DNA from: Acinetobacter bohemicus ANC 3994
GTDB lineage: Bacteria > Pseudomonadota > Gammaproteobacteria > Pseudomonadales > Moraxellaceae
Assembly (NCBI RefSeq): GCF_000367925.1
Contig: NZ_KB849175.1
Location: forward strand, 87,395 to 151,394
DNA: 64,000 bases
Direction: 5' to 3'
The notes beneath the pieces are model-generated. The model was not told the origin of the DNA, searched no databases, and saw nothing but the letters and a program-made list of their open reading frames with translations. Every line of letters starts with the position of its first letter. Positions within the stretch are counted from its first letter, which is position 1. Of the stretch, positions 8,453 through 17,814 are shown in pieces. A program made the translations under genes and the position numbers.

Positions 8453-10909
8453 TTATTTTTTAGGATTTAAATTTTCCTTTAACACCGTATAGCTTTTTTG
8501 ATACAACTCTAAATCAATATATCCGTCTTGTTCTAAAGTCAGTTTTTCAATCGACTTTAAAGACAGACGGTTTTGGGTTGAATCCACGTAGGCTTGTGCC
8601 AAAATATCCGCAACAGCTTTCAATTGTTGTGGCTGATCTACGTCGTAGTCTTGTTTAAAGTTCTGCATATAATGCTGAGCAAAAATGGCTTTGGGTTGTT
8701 TATATTGTTTAACCAGTTGCTGCCATGCCTGACGCTCAGCATCCTTTGCAACAACAGCGCTGACGATTTGATACACCGCTTCGCCTAGCTCATGATTAAA
8801 CTGCTGATCTAGTTCTAAATCATGTTTTTTCTGCAATGCTTGAATCTGTTTCAGCGCTTGACCTGTAGGGTTATAAACATGCTCATCGGCAAACCAATAG
8901 GCATACACCTGTGCAATTTCTTGCAGGCTTTGTGTATTGTAGTTTTTAAGCAAATCACGATTTTGGGCTGCCATTTGCATTCCCCACAGCGCCTGATAAG
9001 TCTGTGTATAGGAATGGGTTTGCTGATAGGTTTTTTCTGCCAATTGCTTCAGTTGTTCATTCAAACTCAACTTATTTTTCACGGTTGTCGCTATATCCGT
9101 TTCGGTTTCTTCTCCCCCTGTTGCAGTAGAAAAACCACGAACCATATTTTCAATTACCGACCCTTTAGAGACTTCTGCTAAAGATTTGGCTTGACGTAAT
9201 TGAGCGCGGTCAATGGTACTGGCCTGACCATAATTCTGAATATTAAAATCGGCCTGAATATTGATTGTGCCATATTTTTTACTGGCGATTTGTATATTAT
9301 AATCTACCAGTGTGGCACGACCTTGGGCATCCAGTCCGACATCCATAACCAGTGGTATCTGCTGTGTATTGGCTTTCAGTGCTTGCTGAATTTCAGCTTG
9401 ATGCTTCGCCCATAAGCCTGAAAATGTTTTGACATCCATCAATTGATCTGACGCATATGGTTCAAAAATAGGACTCAAGCTACTTAGTGCATCAATCAGT
9501 TTTGTCTGATCGACTTCTTTCTCTTTACTGGCAAAAGCATTTAAATCATATTCATGCTGGCAGAAAGTTAAAGCGCCCATCGTGGCACGTTGTGGCTGGC
9601 TGATTAGTTCTTGACACTGTTGCTGATTTAAATATTCATCCGAGTCTTGATCTGCGGTTTGCACTGCATCCGCTGTGACCATATCTTCGCGTTGCTCTGT
9701 TACAACGGTCTCAACTGCCGCAGCTGTTTCAGCACAGTGCTTATTTTCAGATCCACCATCTGTCGAACAATGTGATTGCACAGCTTGGGCTGACTCTGCT
9801 GTATCACCTTGCCCTAAAGCATTAAAATGCGTATCGATTAATTGACTTAACTGTAAACTTGATTCAGCGGCTTCATCTTTAGCAGGACTGAGTACGTCGC
9901 TTGCATCGGCTGCTAAAGCGACAGCTTTATGCTGAGTCTGGGTCGAATCCTGTGCTGCTACAATTGTCGCTGCTTGCTCGGCAACTGCATCTGCCGCCTT
10001 GATTCCAACCACTGAATTGAGAAAATAAGGACGGTTGACTTGTTCATATAAAGCCATTTGCAGCTGGAGTTGTTCCAAGGTGGTACTTAAACGAATTTTC
10101 TCCACCACAGCCAAATTTTTATCTTTGGCATTCAACGGCAAAGCTTGAATGCTTTGCGGTTCAGCCAATACATAAGACAGCGCATTCACTTGCTTTAAAT
10201 AATCTGCCAATTTTTTAAAATCAACACGATTAATTTCATTTTTATACTTCGAAAAATCAATATAGGCAAAACTTGCCTGACTGTCTTTATTGACTAAATA
10301 AGGCATGAGTGAAAAATAATTGATATAGAATTTATACTCATTAAAATCAACCACCATCGGGACTTTGGCATGCACCAAAAGCGTTGGTTTCTCATATTTT
10401 GCCTCTAGATTTAAAGAGGCGAGTTTTTGCCGATAATGCACTGAACCAGTGTAACTAAACTGAATATTACTTAATAAACTCAAAGCAAACTGATCAAAGT
10501 TACTCCCATATCCCTCTTTCGCAGCAGACCGATCGGCATATGGAAGCTGTTCTTTTGCCAAGGCAGTATATAAATGCTGCTTTTCCTGATGGCCTAAACG
10601 AACCTTTTGAACTTTAAGATATTGTTCAATTTGACGCTGCAATATAGGATCTAATTGTGGCGCAACTTCTGGTTGAGTCAGTTTAGAGGTTTTTGTCGTA
10701 CTATTTGTTGTCGTACTAGAAGCTGAATTTGCCTGAAAATTCAATTTTCCTTGATAATCATAGCCTGACGTTTCAAACATGGCGTTTAAACCTGTAACGG
10801 CTTTTTGCTCTAAGCTCTGTCCAGTATTGGCATTGGATTTAATGACATGTTGTGAACAAGCACTTAGGCTTAAGGCCATTAAGCATAAAGTTAAATATCT
10901 TATTTGCAT
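8453..10909 (-). CDS. Large outer-membrane-type lipoprotein of unknown function
   Basis: 818 aa, not recognised as a named family. The signal peptide ends in a lipobox LSAC (Cys18), so it should be lipidated and periplasm- or surface-facing. The first third looks like a folded domain; residues about 300-430 are rich in Ala, Gln, Glu and Ser with scattered cysteines and look disordered; the C-terminal half has many Gln-rich helices (about 480-800) and could form coiled coils. The gene is monocistronic and convergent with aroE. Upstream is AT-rich and no clear ribosome site is seen before ATG 10909. Related proteins exist across Acinetobacter as hypothetical lipoproteins, as far as I recall. 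Confidence 0.8.
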   Translation of the reverse strand: MQIRYLTLCLMALSLSACSQHVIKSNANTGQSLEQKAVTGLNAMFETSGYDYQGKLNFQANSASSTTTNSTTKTSKLTQPEVAPQLDPILQRQIEQYLKVQKVRLGHQEKQHLYTALAKEQLPYADRSAAKEGYGSNFDQFALSLLSNIQFSYTGSVHYRQKLASLNLEAKYEKPTLLVHAKVPMVVDFNEYKFYINYFSLMPYLVNKDSQASFAYIDFSKYKNEINRVDFKKLADYLKQVNALSYVLAEPQSIQALPLNAKDKNLAVVEKIRLSTTLEQLQLQMALYEQVNRPYFLNSVVGIKAADAVAEQAATIVAAQDSTQTQHKAVALAADASDVLSPAKDEAAESSLQLSQLIDTHFNALGQGDTAESAQAVQSHCSTDGGSENKHCAETAAAVETVVTEQREDMVTADAVQTADQDSDEYLNQQQCQELISQPQRATMGALTFCQHEYDLNAFASKEKEVDQTKLIDALSSLSPIFEPYASDQLMDVKTFSGLWAKHQAEIQQALKANTQQIPLVMDVGLDAQGRATLVDYNIQIASKKYGTINIQADFNIQNYGQASTIDRAQLRQAKSLAEVSKGSVIENMVRGFSTATGGEETETDIATTVKNKLSLNEQLKQLAEKTYQQTHSYTQTYQALWGMQMAAQNRDLLKNYNTQSLQEIAQVYAYWFADEHVYNPTGQALKQIQALQKKHDLELDQQFNHELGEAVYQIVSAVVAKDAERQAWQQLVKQYKQPKAIFAQHYMQNFKQDYDVDQPQQLKAVADILAQAYVDSTQNRLSLKSIEKLTLEQDGYIDLELYQKSYTVLKENLNPKK

Positions 10910-11150
10910 GATTTCTTTTTAAATACCTTATGTTATTTATACTTAAATACTGATCAATTTAACTTTTTGATCAAAATCAAAGTTTATACTTTAACAAAAA
11001 AATATTTTCTAAGCCGTTTAATTTTCATTGTTATTCGCCTTTCTGACATTTTTCAAAGGCTACACTATCAATGTATTTTGATGAGCAATGTGAATAATCA
11101 AACTATCGATTCGGATAATCCAAAACTATTTCTAAATTAGGATTAACACT

Positions 11151-12974
11151 ATGCCTGCTTATAAAGCTCCTTTACACGACATTCGCTTTTTAATGAATGA
11201 AGTTTTTGACTTCTCTGCCCACTATAAAACTTTATCCAATGGCGAAGCTGCCGATGCTGACACTGTAGACATGATTCTTGAAGGTGCAGCAGATTTTTGT
11301 GAAAACATACTGTCACCTTTAAACCAATCGGGTGATGAAGAAGGCTGTCATTTCGAAAATGGCGAAGTCAAAACACCGAAAGGCTTTAAAGAAGCGTATG
11401 ACCAATTCGTACAAGGTGGTTGGCAAGGTCTGTCTTTTCCAGAAGAATTTGGCGGTCAAAACTTGCCTCAATCGTTAAATCTGATCAAATCAGAAATGAT
11501 GGGTACAGCAAACTGGTCATTCCAAATGTACCCGGGTTTAAGTGTTGGCTGCATGAACACCATTTTACAGTTTGGTACGGATGAACAAAAAAATCTGTAC
11601 ATGCCGAACTTGGTGGCAGGTACATGGTCAGGCACCATGTGTTTAACTGAGCCACAGTGTGGTACTGACTTAGGGCAAGTGAAGACCAAAGCAGAACCAA
11701 ATGCAGAGGGTACTTATCACATTTCAGGCACCAAAATCTTCATCTCTGCGGGTGAGCAAGACCTAACTGAAAACATCATCCATATTGTCCTTGCACGTCT
11801 TCCAGATGCACCGGCAGGTACGAAAGGGATTTCTTTATTTATTGTACCCAAGTTCCTAGTCAATACCGATGGTACTGTAGGTCAACGTAACCCTGTAACC
11901 TGTGGTTCAATTGAACATAAAATGGGGATTCGTGCTTCTGCAACAGCCGTATTGAACTTTGACAATGCGGTGGGTTACTTGATTGGCGAGCCAAATAAAG
12001 GCTTACATGCCATGTTCACCTTCATGAACACAGCACGTATTGGTACTGCCATTCAAGGCATCGCGCATGCTGAACTGTCGTTCCAAGGCGCTTTACCGTA
12101 TGCCAAAGATCGTATGTCTATGCGTGCCCTGTCTGGCAAGAAAGACCCTGAAAAAGTGGCCGATGCCATTATTCACCATGCTGATGTTCGCCGCATGTTG
12201 TTGACACAAAAAGCGATTGCTGAAGGCGGTCGTTCAATGATTTATTATGCAGCGCAATTGGCTGATAAAATGGCCGATGCTTTAGAGCGTGGCGATACTG
12301 CGGCATTTGAAGCAGCAGATGATCATTTAGGTTTCTACACCCCGATCCTCAAAGGTTTCTTAACTGAATTGGGCTTGGAAGCTGCAAACCACGGTATGCA
12401 AATTTACGGTGGTCACGGTTATATCAAAGAATGGGGTATGGAGCAGATTGCACGTGATGCACGTATTGCGACGCTTTATGAAGGGACAACGGGCGTACAA
12501 GCACTGGACTTGATTGGTCGTAAAGTGTTACTGACTTCTAAAGGTAAAGTCATCCGCGACTACACCACTGAAATTTTGAAATTCTGTGCGCAAAATGCCA
12601 CCAACAAATACATGCGTCGTTTTGCATGGGACTTAACCAAAGTCTGTGCACAGTGGAATGCCTTAACCGTGCGCATTATGCTTGCGGCACGTAAAGACCG
12701 TGACGTGGTATCTTCAGCTTCTGTCGATTTCTTGATGTTCTCTGGCTATGTGATGATGGCGTATTTCTGGGCACAACAAGCTGCTGTTGCTTCAGAAAAA
12801 CTGGCTTCTGGTGACGGCAAAGAATCTGCTGAATTCTATAAAGCGAAAATTAAAGTCGCTGACTTCTATTTCGAACGCTTATTGCCACGTACCCAAGGTC
12901 ATGCTGAAGCAATGGTCAATCCTTCAAAAACTATGACTTCACTTGCACCTGAACACTTTAGCTTCGACTACTAA
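11151..12974 (+). CDS. Acyl-CoA dehydrogenase, PA0506/FadE-like
   Basis: FAD-dependent first step of fatty acid beta-oxidation. 607 aa, the long form that has an extra N-terminal segment and a C-terminal dehydrogenase extension, as in Pseudomonas PA0506/PA0508. FAD/substrate motifs CLTEPQCGTDLGQVKTKA (about 165) and GTKIFISAGEQD (about 193) are present; the family's catalytic base region appears as GGHGYIKEWGMEQIARDARI, followed by LYEGTTGVQALDL near 440. Start ATG 11151 has AGGA upstream. Monocistronic with a terminator shared with the convergent acyltransferase. Chain-length preference cannot be read from sequence. Confidence 0.93.
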   Translation: MPAYKAPLHDIRFLMNEVFDFSAHYKTLSNGEAADADTVDMILEGAADFCENILSPLNQSGDEEGCHFENGEVKTPKGFKEAYDQFVQGGWQGLSFPEEFGGQNLPQSLNLIKSEMMGTANWSFQMYPGLSVGCMNTILQFGTDEQKNLYMPNLVAGTWSGTMCLTEPQCGTDLGQVKTKAEPNAEGTYHISGTKIFISAGEQDLTENIIHIVLARLPDAPAGTKGISLFIVPKFLVNTDGTVGQRNPVTCGSIEHKMGIRASATAVLNFDNAVGYLIGEPNKGLHAMFTFMNTARIGTAIQGIAHAELSFQGALPYAKDRMSMRALSGKKDPEKVADAIIHHADVRRMLLTQKAIAEGGRSMIYYAAQLADKMADALERGDTAAFEAADDHLGFYTPILKGFLTELGLEAANHGMQIYGGHGYIKEWGMEQIARDARIATLYEGTTGVQALDLIGRKVLLTSKGKVIRDYTTEILKFCAQNATNKYMRRFAWDLTKVCAQWNALTVRIMLAARKDRDVVSSASVDFLMFSGYVMMAYFWAQQAAVASEKLASGDGKESAEFYKAKIKVADFYFERLLPRTQGHAEAMVNPSKTMTSLAPEHFSFDY

Positions 12975-12997
12975 GTTTTAAGGTTTTTAGAGCAAAG

Positions 12998-13025
12998 AAA
13001 AGAGCGCTACGGCGCTCTTTTTTAT
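12998..13025. terminator. Bidirectional terminator after the acyl-CoA dehydrogenase
   Basis: Ten-pair stem 12998-13007 with 13012-13021 around a four-base loop, T run downstream. Also suits the convergent gene at 13033. Confidence 0.85.
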
Positions 13026-13032
13026 AATTTTT

Positions 13033-13968
13033 TCATAACAAGTATTTTAGTTTCTTATTCATTTGCAGCAATATTAATCCGGCAAAAATTGAACACGCCA
13101 ATACAACCAAGCTAAATAAGGTCTGTTCATTTAAAAAATAGCCTTTTAAATGGTAAATAAAAAAAGGATGAATTAAAAAAATGGCCGTCGATAAACTTGC
13201 CAACGCTTTATTTGTCCCCAGTATTTTTTTATTTAAAAAGTATAGAAAGATAATCGGTGCAGCAATAAACAAAGAAAACATCTGATCCAGACTTTCCTTC
13301 CGACTAATAAAAAAATAATTCGCGAGTGATTCTACGATCACTAAAAAAACCACAACAATGACATGCCAAAGTTTGATCGTTATTTTATTTTTAACGCTAT
13401 CCTGACATTTATTCAGCAGAAAACCTAAGGTCAGAAAAGGGAAACTTACCAATAAAAAATTACGATGTACCGTGTATGTATTTAATTCAGTATCTATTTG
13501 ACCCTGAAATAAATGTAAATTACCAACTTGCTGAAGCATAACGCCAAACAAAAATAAAACAGCACTCCCTATAAAGAGCTTTTTCGCATTTATCGCTCTA
13601 CAGAAATATAAAACAGAGCCACCCAGTAACACGCCCTGAATATACCAAAGCACATAATAACCATTGTACAAAACAGAAAAATTATAGGAGAAGCTTTGGG
13701 TCCACCATATGGGTAAATAAAAGATCATCCAAACGGCATACAAAATAAAAATACGTTTCAGCCATGTTTTATATCTTTGGAGACTATTGATATAAAAAAA
13801 ATAATAGCCTGTAATGACTAAAAAAATAGGGACTGCTAACCTAAAGATTCCCTGCACGAAAACATGGCTTAAAAGTGTCGATAGATCATAAAAAATACGG
13901 GTATGTAAAAAAACCACAGCAATGGCTAAAATGACTTTCAAAATATCAATCGATAAATTTCTTTCCAT
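13033..13968 (-). CDS. Membrane acyltransferase, acyltransferase-3 (OafA/YrhL-like) family
   Basis: 311 aa integral membrane protein with about ten hydrophobic spans. The N-terminal IDILKVILAIAVVFLHTR carries the first-helix histidine typical of family 3 acyltransferases, which O-acetylate surface polysaccharides and other envelope molecules. The lysine-rich loops and AT-rich codon use differ from the neighbouring housekeeping genes and suggest later acquisition. No glycan gene is adjacent, so the substrate is unknown. Start ATG 13968. Confidence 0.8.
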   Translation of the reverse strand: MERNLSIDILKVILAIAVVFLHTRIFYDLSTLLSHVFVQGIFRLAVPIFLVITGYYFFYINSLQRYKTWLKRIFILYAVWMIFYLPIWWTQSFSYNFSVLYNGYYVLWYIQGVLLGGSVLYFCRAINAKKLFIGSAVLFLFGVMLQQVGNLHLFQGQIDTELNTYTVHRNFLLVSFPFLTLGFLLNKCQDSVKNKITIKLWHVIVVVFLVIVESLANYFFISRKESLDQMFSLFIAAPIIFLYFLNKKILGTNKALASLSTAIFLIHPFFIYHLKGYFLNEQTLFSLVVLACSIFAGLILLQMNKKLKYLL

Positions 13969-14006
13969 TTTCTACTCATACACGTACATAAAGTTAAATT
14001 TTAAAA

Positions 14007-15161
14007 TCAAAGAAACTCTTCCAATACTGAATTTAAAAACACATGCCCTTGCTCGGTACATGAGATTCGAGTTTGATCGTCAACCATCAGCTTTCGTGCA
14101 CGTAAAGAACTTAAAAGTTCATCCAAGCCAGCTAAACTCAAACCGGTCCGTTCTGCATACAGTTTCGCATCAACGCCTTGGTTTAAACGTAGTGCATTCA
14201 TCATAAATTCAAACGGCATATCATCCGCTTCAATGCGCTTAAACTGTAGATTTTCCGCTGGGACTTTGGCTAAATAGTCTTTCGGTAAACGGGTTTTTTG
14301 AAAACGATACACGCCATCAGGCTGCGTGACTTTGCCGTGCGCCCCTGCCCCAATTGCTAAGTAATCGCCAAACTGCCAGTAATTTAAATTATGTGCAGAA
14401 GGCTTTTCCTTACGCCATGCCGACACTTCATAATTGACAAAGCCATGCGCTGTTAAATACGCTTCGCCCTGTGCTTGAATCTCTTCCAACACATCATCAA
14501 CCGGTAAAACAGGTTGAGTTCTAAAAAACACCGTATTCGGTTCAATGGTCAGTTGATACCACGACACATGCGTTGCACCATTTCCCACGGCCAGTTTTAA
14601 ATCATACAATGCTTGCTCTAGAGTCTGCTCAGGTAAACCATGCATTAAGTCGACATTGATGCGTGTAAAACCTGCTTCCTTAGCCAAATGAATGGCATTG
14701 ACGGCATCATCATTGCTATGAATACGGCCTAACTTCTTCAAATGCTCAGTATTAAAACTTTGTACCCCTATCGATAGACGATTAATCCCGGCATCCAAAT
14801 AACCGGCAAAGGGATCGTGTTCCACCGTACCCGGATTGGCCTCTAAAGTAATTTCACACCCGTCTTCAAAAGGAATGAAGCTTTTGAGCTGGCTAAATAA
14901 CCATTGATAAGCTTTGGCCGAAATTAAAGACGGTGTTCCACCGCCAATAAATACGCTATGAATGTGGCGACCTTGAGCAAAATCAATCTGTGTTTTAAAG
15001 TCTTCAACCAACGCTTGTAGATATTCTTGTTCTAAATCTAAAGATAACTTTCCATCGGGCACAGCATGTGAGTTAAAGTCACAATATGGACATTTACGCA
15101 CGCACCACGGCATGTGAATATATAAAGACAATGGAATACTTGCGGGATTTAAATCAGCCAA
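14007..15161 (-). CDS. hemW: Radical SAM heme chaperone HemW
   Basis: Radical SAM protein once annotated as oxygen-independent coproporphyrinogen oxidase; the HemW group is thought to deliver heme rather than oxidise it. The iron-sulfur motif is CVRKCPYCDF near residue 20, followed by GGGTPSLI and the EANPGT motif. 384 aa. The C-terminal winged-helix region is present. The frame begins with TTG at 15161; no ATG fits before the motif except the internal Met17, so TTG is kept with some doubt. True HemN would be longer at the N-terminus. Confidence 0.9.
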   Translation of the reverse strand: MADLNPASIPLSLYIHMPWCVRKCPYCDFNSHAVPDGKLSLDLEQEYLQALVEDFKTQIDFAQGRHIHSVFIGGGTPSLISAKAYQWLFSQLKSFIPFEDGCEITLEANPGTVEHDPFAGYLDAGINRLSIGVQSFNTEHLKKLGRIHSNDDAVNAIHLAKEAGFTRINVDLMHGLPEQTLEQALYDLKLAVGNGATHVSWYQLTIEPNTVFFRTQPVLPVDDVLEEIQAQGEAYLTAHGFVNYEVSAWRKEKPSAHNLNYWQFGDYLAIGAGAHGKVTQPDGVYRFQKTRLPKDYLAKVPAENLQFKRIEADDMPFEFMMNALRLNQGVDAKLYAERTGLSLAGLDELLSSLRARKLMVDDQTRISCTEQGHVFLNSVLEEFL

Positions 15162-15279
15162 GGAATAAGCTCAAAACAACAAAAGAAGAAGACATACATT
15201 TTAACATGACTGTATCAAGACACTTCTGAATTCTTCTCCTATCTACGATAAACTGTTCAAAGCCAAGAATAATTAGATC

Positions 15280-15747
15280 ATGCATATGATGAAAATATCG
15301 ACTCAGTTATTATTGTTGTTGCCCCTAGCCATGGGGATTGGTATTGCGATGACTTTTCAAACGGCAATTAATAGCCAGTTAAGAGAATATTTACATTCCC
15401 CTCTGCAAGCCGCGCTTTTATCCTTTTTGGTTGGTACAATAGTGCTTGCCGTGTTGGTGTTTTTTCAAAATGTAGAGAAACCAACTTTTACCATTTTGCT
15501 TCAACTGCCTTGGTTTCTATGGCTTGGTGGTTTTCTCGGTGTCTATGCCATTAGCATCAGTATTTATACCGCGCCCAAACTTGGTTTTTTGACCTTTGCA
15601 GGATTAATTATTTTTGGTCAAGTCATCACCTCGATGTTCTTGGATCATTTTGGTTTACTGGGTACGGAACAAACATCCATTAACTGGCAACGTCTTTTAG
15701 GTAGCGTCGTAATTTTTATTGGTGTGCTTCTCACTTTACAACGCTAA
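15280..15747 (+). CDS. DMT-superfamily membrane protein, YdcZ (DUF606) type
   Basis: 155 aa with five hydrophobic helices. Begins LLLLPLAMGIGIAMTFQTAIN and contains WLGGFLGVYAISISIYTAPKLG and GLIIFGQVITSMFLDHFG, the signature spacing of YdcZ-type half-size transporters, which have the helices of one drug/metabolite transporter repeat and probably dimerise. Substrate unknown. Three possible starts lie together (ATG 15280, 15286, 15289). The MITE at 15766 lies 18 bases after the stop. Confidence 0.8.
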   Translation: MHMMKISTQLLLLLPLAMGIGIAMTFQTAINSQLREYLHSPLQAALLSFLVGTIVLAVLVFFQNVEKPTFTILLQLPWFLWLGGFLGVYAISISIYTAPKLGFLTFAGLIIFGQVITSMFLDHFGLLGTEQTSINWQRLLGSVVIFIGVLLTLQR

Positions 15748-15765
15748 TGCTTCATTCTAAGCACA

Positions 15766-16065
15766 TAGGGTCTGTGGACATTTCACAGATGCTTGCGACA
15801 TGAGCCGTATACGGCGCAAGATATTTAGACGTTACAAGGCATGTTTTACAAAATTTAGTCATTCTAAATGATGAGCAGTAACTAAAGCTGCGCAAGATAA
15901 CGCAGTAGCGGAAAAAATGTCCCTGTCCCGTAGGGTTATCACTAAAACTTCCCCAAACCTCGTTATGAAACTTGGCAAGGGGATTACCATTGTCTGCATT
16001 TCATGCCTTGTTTGAGTTGTTTTAGTGAATAACGCAATGCATAGCTGAAATGTCCACAGACCCTA
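15766..16065. mobile_element. MITE-like element, 300 bp, 20-bp perfect terminal inverted repeats
   Basis: The left end tagggtctgtggacatttca (15766-15785) is the exact reverse complement of the right end 16046-16065. If the outer TA is a duplicated target, the element proper is flanked by TA, as for IS630- and some IS5-type transposons. No transposase frame fits inside. A second internal inverted pair, ACAAGGCATG (15834-15843) and CATGCCTTGT (16002-16011), suggests a folded structure. It is probably mobilised in trans by a full-length IS elsewhere. Its right end lies five bases from the first ATG of the next gene. Only one copy is in this window. Confidence 0.8.
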
Positions 16066-16083
16066 ATAAAATGAGTAATTTTT

Positions 16084-17457
16084 TTGTTAAATGCTACATC
16101 TGTTACAACTACCCGCTTTGAGTTAAAACAACTCTTCCACCTGATGATCCCAATCTTGATCACGCAATTTGCCCAAGCAGGTTTTGGCCTGATTGATACG
16201 ATTATGGCGGGACATTTATCTGCACAAGATCTTGCTGCTATTGCCGTCGGTGTCGGTTTATGGATTCCAATCATGTTGCTGTTCAGTGGCATCATGATTG
16301 CAACCACCCCCTTAGTTGCCGCTGCCAATGGCGCACGTACACCTGAAAAAATTGCCACCATTGCCCGTCAGTCTTTATGGGTCGCTTTTATTTTAGGGGT
16401 CATTGCTGGATTGATTTTACAGCTCATGCCTCTACTGCTGCCCATTTTAGGTGTTCCTGACAACTTACTGCATAAAGCCAGTTTGTTTTTACATGCCATT
16501 GGTTTTGGTATGCCTGCTGTAACCATGTATGCGGCATTAAGAGGCTATTCGGAAGCCTTGGGTTATCCACGCCCCGTCACCGCTATTAGCCTAATTGCTC
16601 TGGTGGTGTTAATTCCTTTAAACTTTATTTTTATGTATGGCATTGGTCCTATTCCACATTTAGGCAGTGCAGGCTCTGGTTTTGCCACCGCTATTTTACA
16701 ATGGCTGATGTTCATCACCCTCGCCACCTATATTCTAAAAGCACGACGCTATCAAAAAACCCAACCGTTTGCGCTGTGGGAAAAACTCGATCCTTATTGG
16801 GTCAAACGCATTTTAACTCTCGGCTTACCGATTGGCTTGGCCATTTTCTTTGAAGTCAGTATTTTCAGCACCGCAGCGATTGTGTTAAGTCCGTTGGGTG
16901 AAACCATTATCGCGGCACATCAGATTGCGATTTCAGTCACTTCACAACTGTTTATGATTCCAATGTCACTGGCGATTGCACTGACCATTCGGGTCGGAAC
17001 CTATTATGGTGAACATAATTGGCTGGCAATGCGCAAGGTACAGTATTTGGGTCTAGCGACTGGAACCGTGTTTGCATTTATCACCATGATATTTATGTGG
17101 TTGTTCCGCGCTGAAATTGTGGCCATTTATACTTCAGATTATGCTGTGGCTAAAGTCGCCATGTATCTAATTTTATTTGCAATTGCATATCAGTTAATGG
17201 ATGCATGGCAAGTCAGTGCCGCAGGCTGTTTACGCGGTATGCAGGACACCAAAGGTCCGATGTGGATCACCATGCTCGCCTATTGGGTCATTGCCTTCCC
17301 TGTTGGAATTTATCTGGCACGCTTTACCGAGATGGGTGCAGCAGGGGTTTGGGTGGGATTGATTGTCGGTTTAAGTATTGCTTGTGTGTTGTTACTGACA
17401 CGTTTGTATATGAATAATCAGCGCTTAAGTCAGAAATCCCCAACTCAAGCTATATAA
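16084..17457 (+). CDS. abeM: AbeM-like MATE multidrug efflux transporter (start disturbed)
   Basis: Cation-coupled multidrug extruder of the NorM branch of the MATE family; closely resembles AbeM of A. baumannii (TRFELKQL, AGFGLIDTIMAGHLSAQDL, DAWQVSAAGCLRGMQDT). 457 aa with twelve hydrophobic spans in two homologous halves. The frame opens with TTG 16084; the only alternative in-frame ATG is 16144. AbeM normally begins MSN..., and an ATG AGT AAT does occur at 16071, but a seven-T run puts it out of frame; one T fewer would give MSNFLLNATSV in frame. A TGA at 16072-16074 blocks upstream extension. The MITE ends directly before this, and no ribosome site is visible. The protein body is intact; expression may be impaired or switchable. 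Confidence 0.85.
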   Translation: MLNATSVTTTRFELKQLFHLMIPILITQFAQAGFGLIDTIMAGHLSAQDLAAIAVGVGLWIPIMLLFSGIMIATTPLVAAANGARTPEKIATIARQSLWVAFILGVIAGLILQLMPLLLPILGVPDNLLHKASLFLHAIGFGMPAVTMYAALRGYSEALGYPRPVTAISLIALVVLIPLNFIFMYGIGPIPHLGSAGSGFATAILQWLMFITLATYILKARRYQKTQPFALWEKLDPYWVKRILTLGLPIGLAIFFEVSIFSTAAIVLSPLGETIIAAHQIAISVTSQLFMIPMSLAIALTIRVGTYYGEHNWLAMRKVQYLGLATGTVFAFITMIFMWLFRAEIVAIYTSDYAVAKVAMYLILFAIAYQLMDAWQVSAAGCLRGMQDTKGPMWITMLAYWVIAFPVGIYLARFTEMGAAGVWVGLIVGLSIACVLLLTRLYMNNQRLSQKSPTQAI

Positions 17458-17473
17458 AACCTTGTAATCCATT

Positions 17474-17514
17474 CAGAAACTTATGCTGTAGTTAAAAGGA
17501 TAAGTTTCTGTTTG
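17474..17514 (+). terminator. Terminator of the abeM-like gene
   Basis: Perfect 11-pair stem CAGAAACTTAT (17474-17484) with 17500-17510, then TTTGTTT. Confidence 0.75.
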
Positions 17515-17600
17515 TTTAATCATGACGGAGTCCGAGCATTTAAGGTTTACCTCGAACAGCAGCGAATGACTTTACCGCATATCAAATTTTAAAATATTGA
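17515..17600. repeat. Degenerate fragment resembling the 306-bp repeat family
   Basis: Within the 357-base gap before the ABC1 gene, 17521-17530 (cATGACGGAG) and 17549-17595 (CCTCGAACAG, GCGAATGAC, ACCGCAT) align with two separated parts of the repeat at 20529-20837. The segment between them in the full element is missing, as are the terminal repeats. The rest of the gap (17600-17800) shows nothing I can name. Confidence 0.45.
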
Positions 17601-17814
17601 TGCACTTCAATTCGAGCATTTCTTTATATCTGTATTGAGATAGATTGCTTTCATCTGTATAGCAAAACAGCATATTTTCCCATAGAAAAATCCATCCCAA
17701 TAAAGCTCAAAATATTTCGATACCTACAAACGCTTAACAATTTAAAGTAGGTATTTTTAACTTTGTCGCCTATGATCATTCAAACACACCAATGATGACT
17801 CTGAGGAATATCGC

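Noticed and set aside
8594..9415. Hydrophobic plus-strand frames within the 8453-10909 gene
   Set aside because: Antisense shadows of a Gln/Ala-rich coding region, which read as Cys/Leu/Ile-rich frames.
10904..11140. A 78-residue plus-strand frame before the acyl-CoA dehydrogenase
   Set aside because: Very AT-rich, no ribosome site, overlaps the start of the lipoprotein gene; more likely the promoter region.
15984..16361. A 125-residue minus-strand frame crossing the MITE and abeM
   Set aside because: It is antisense to abeM and enters the MITE; no transposase-like motif is present.
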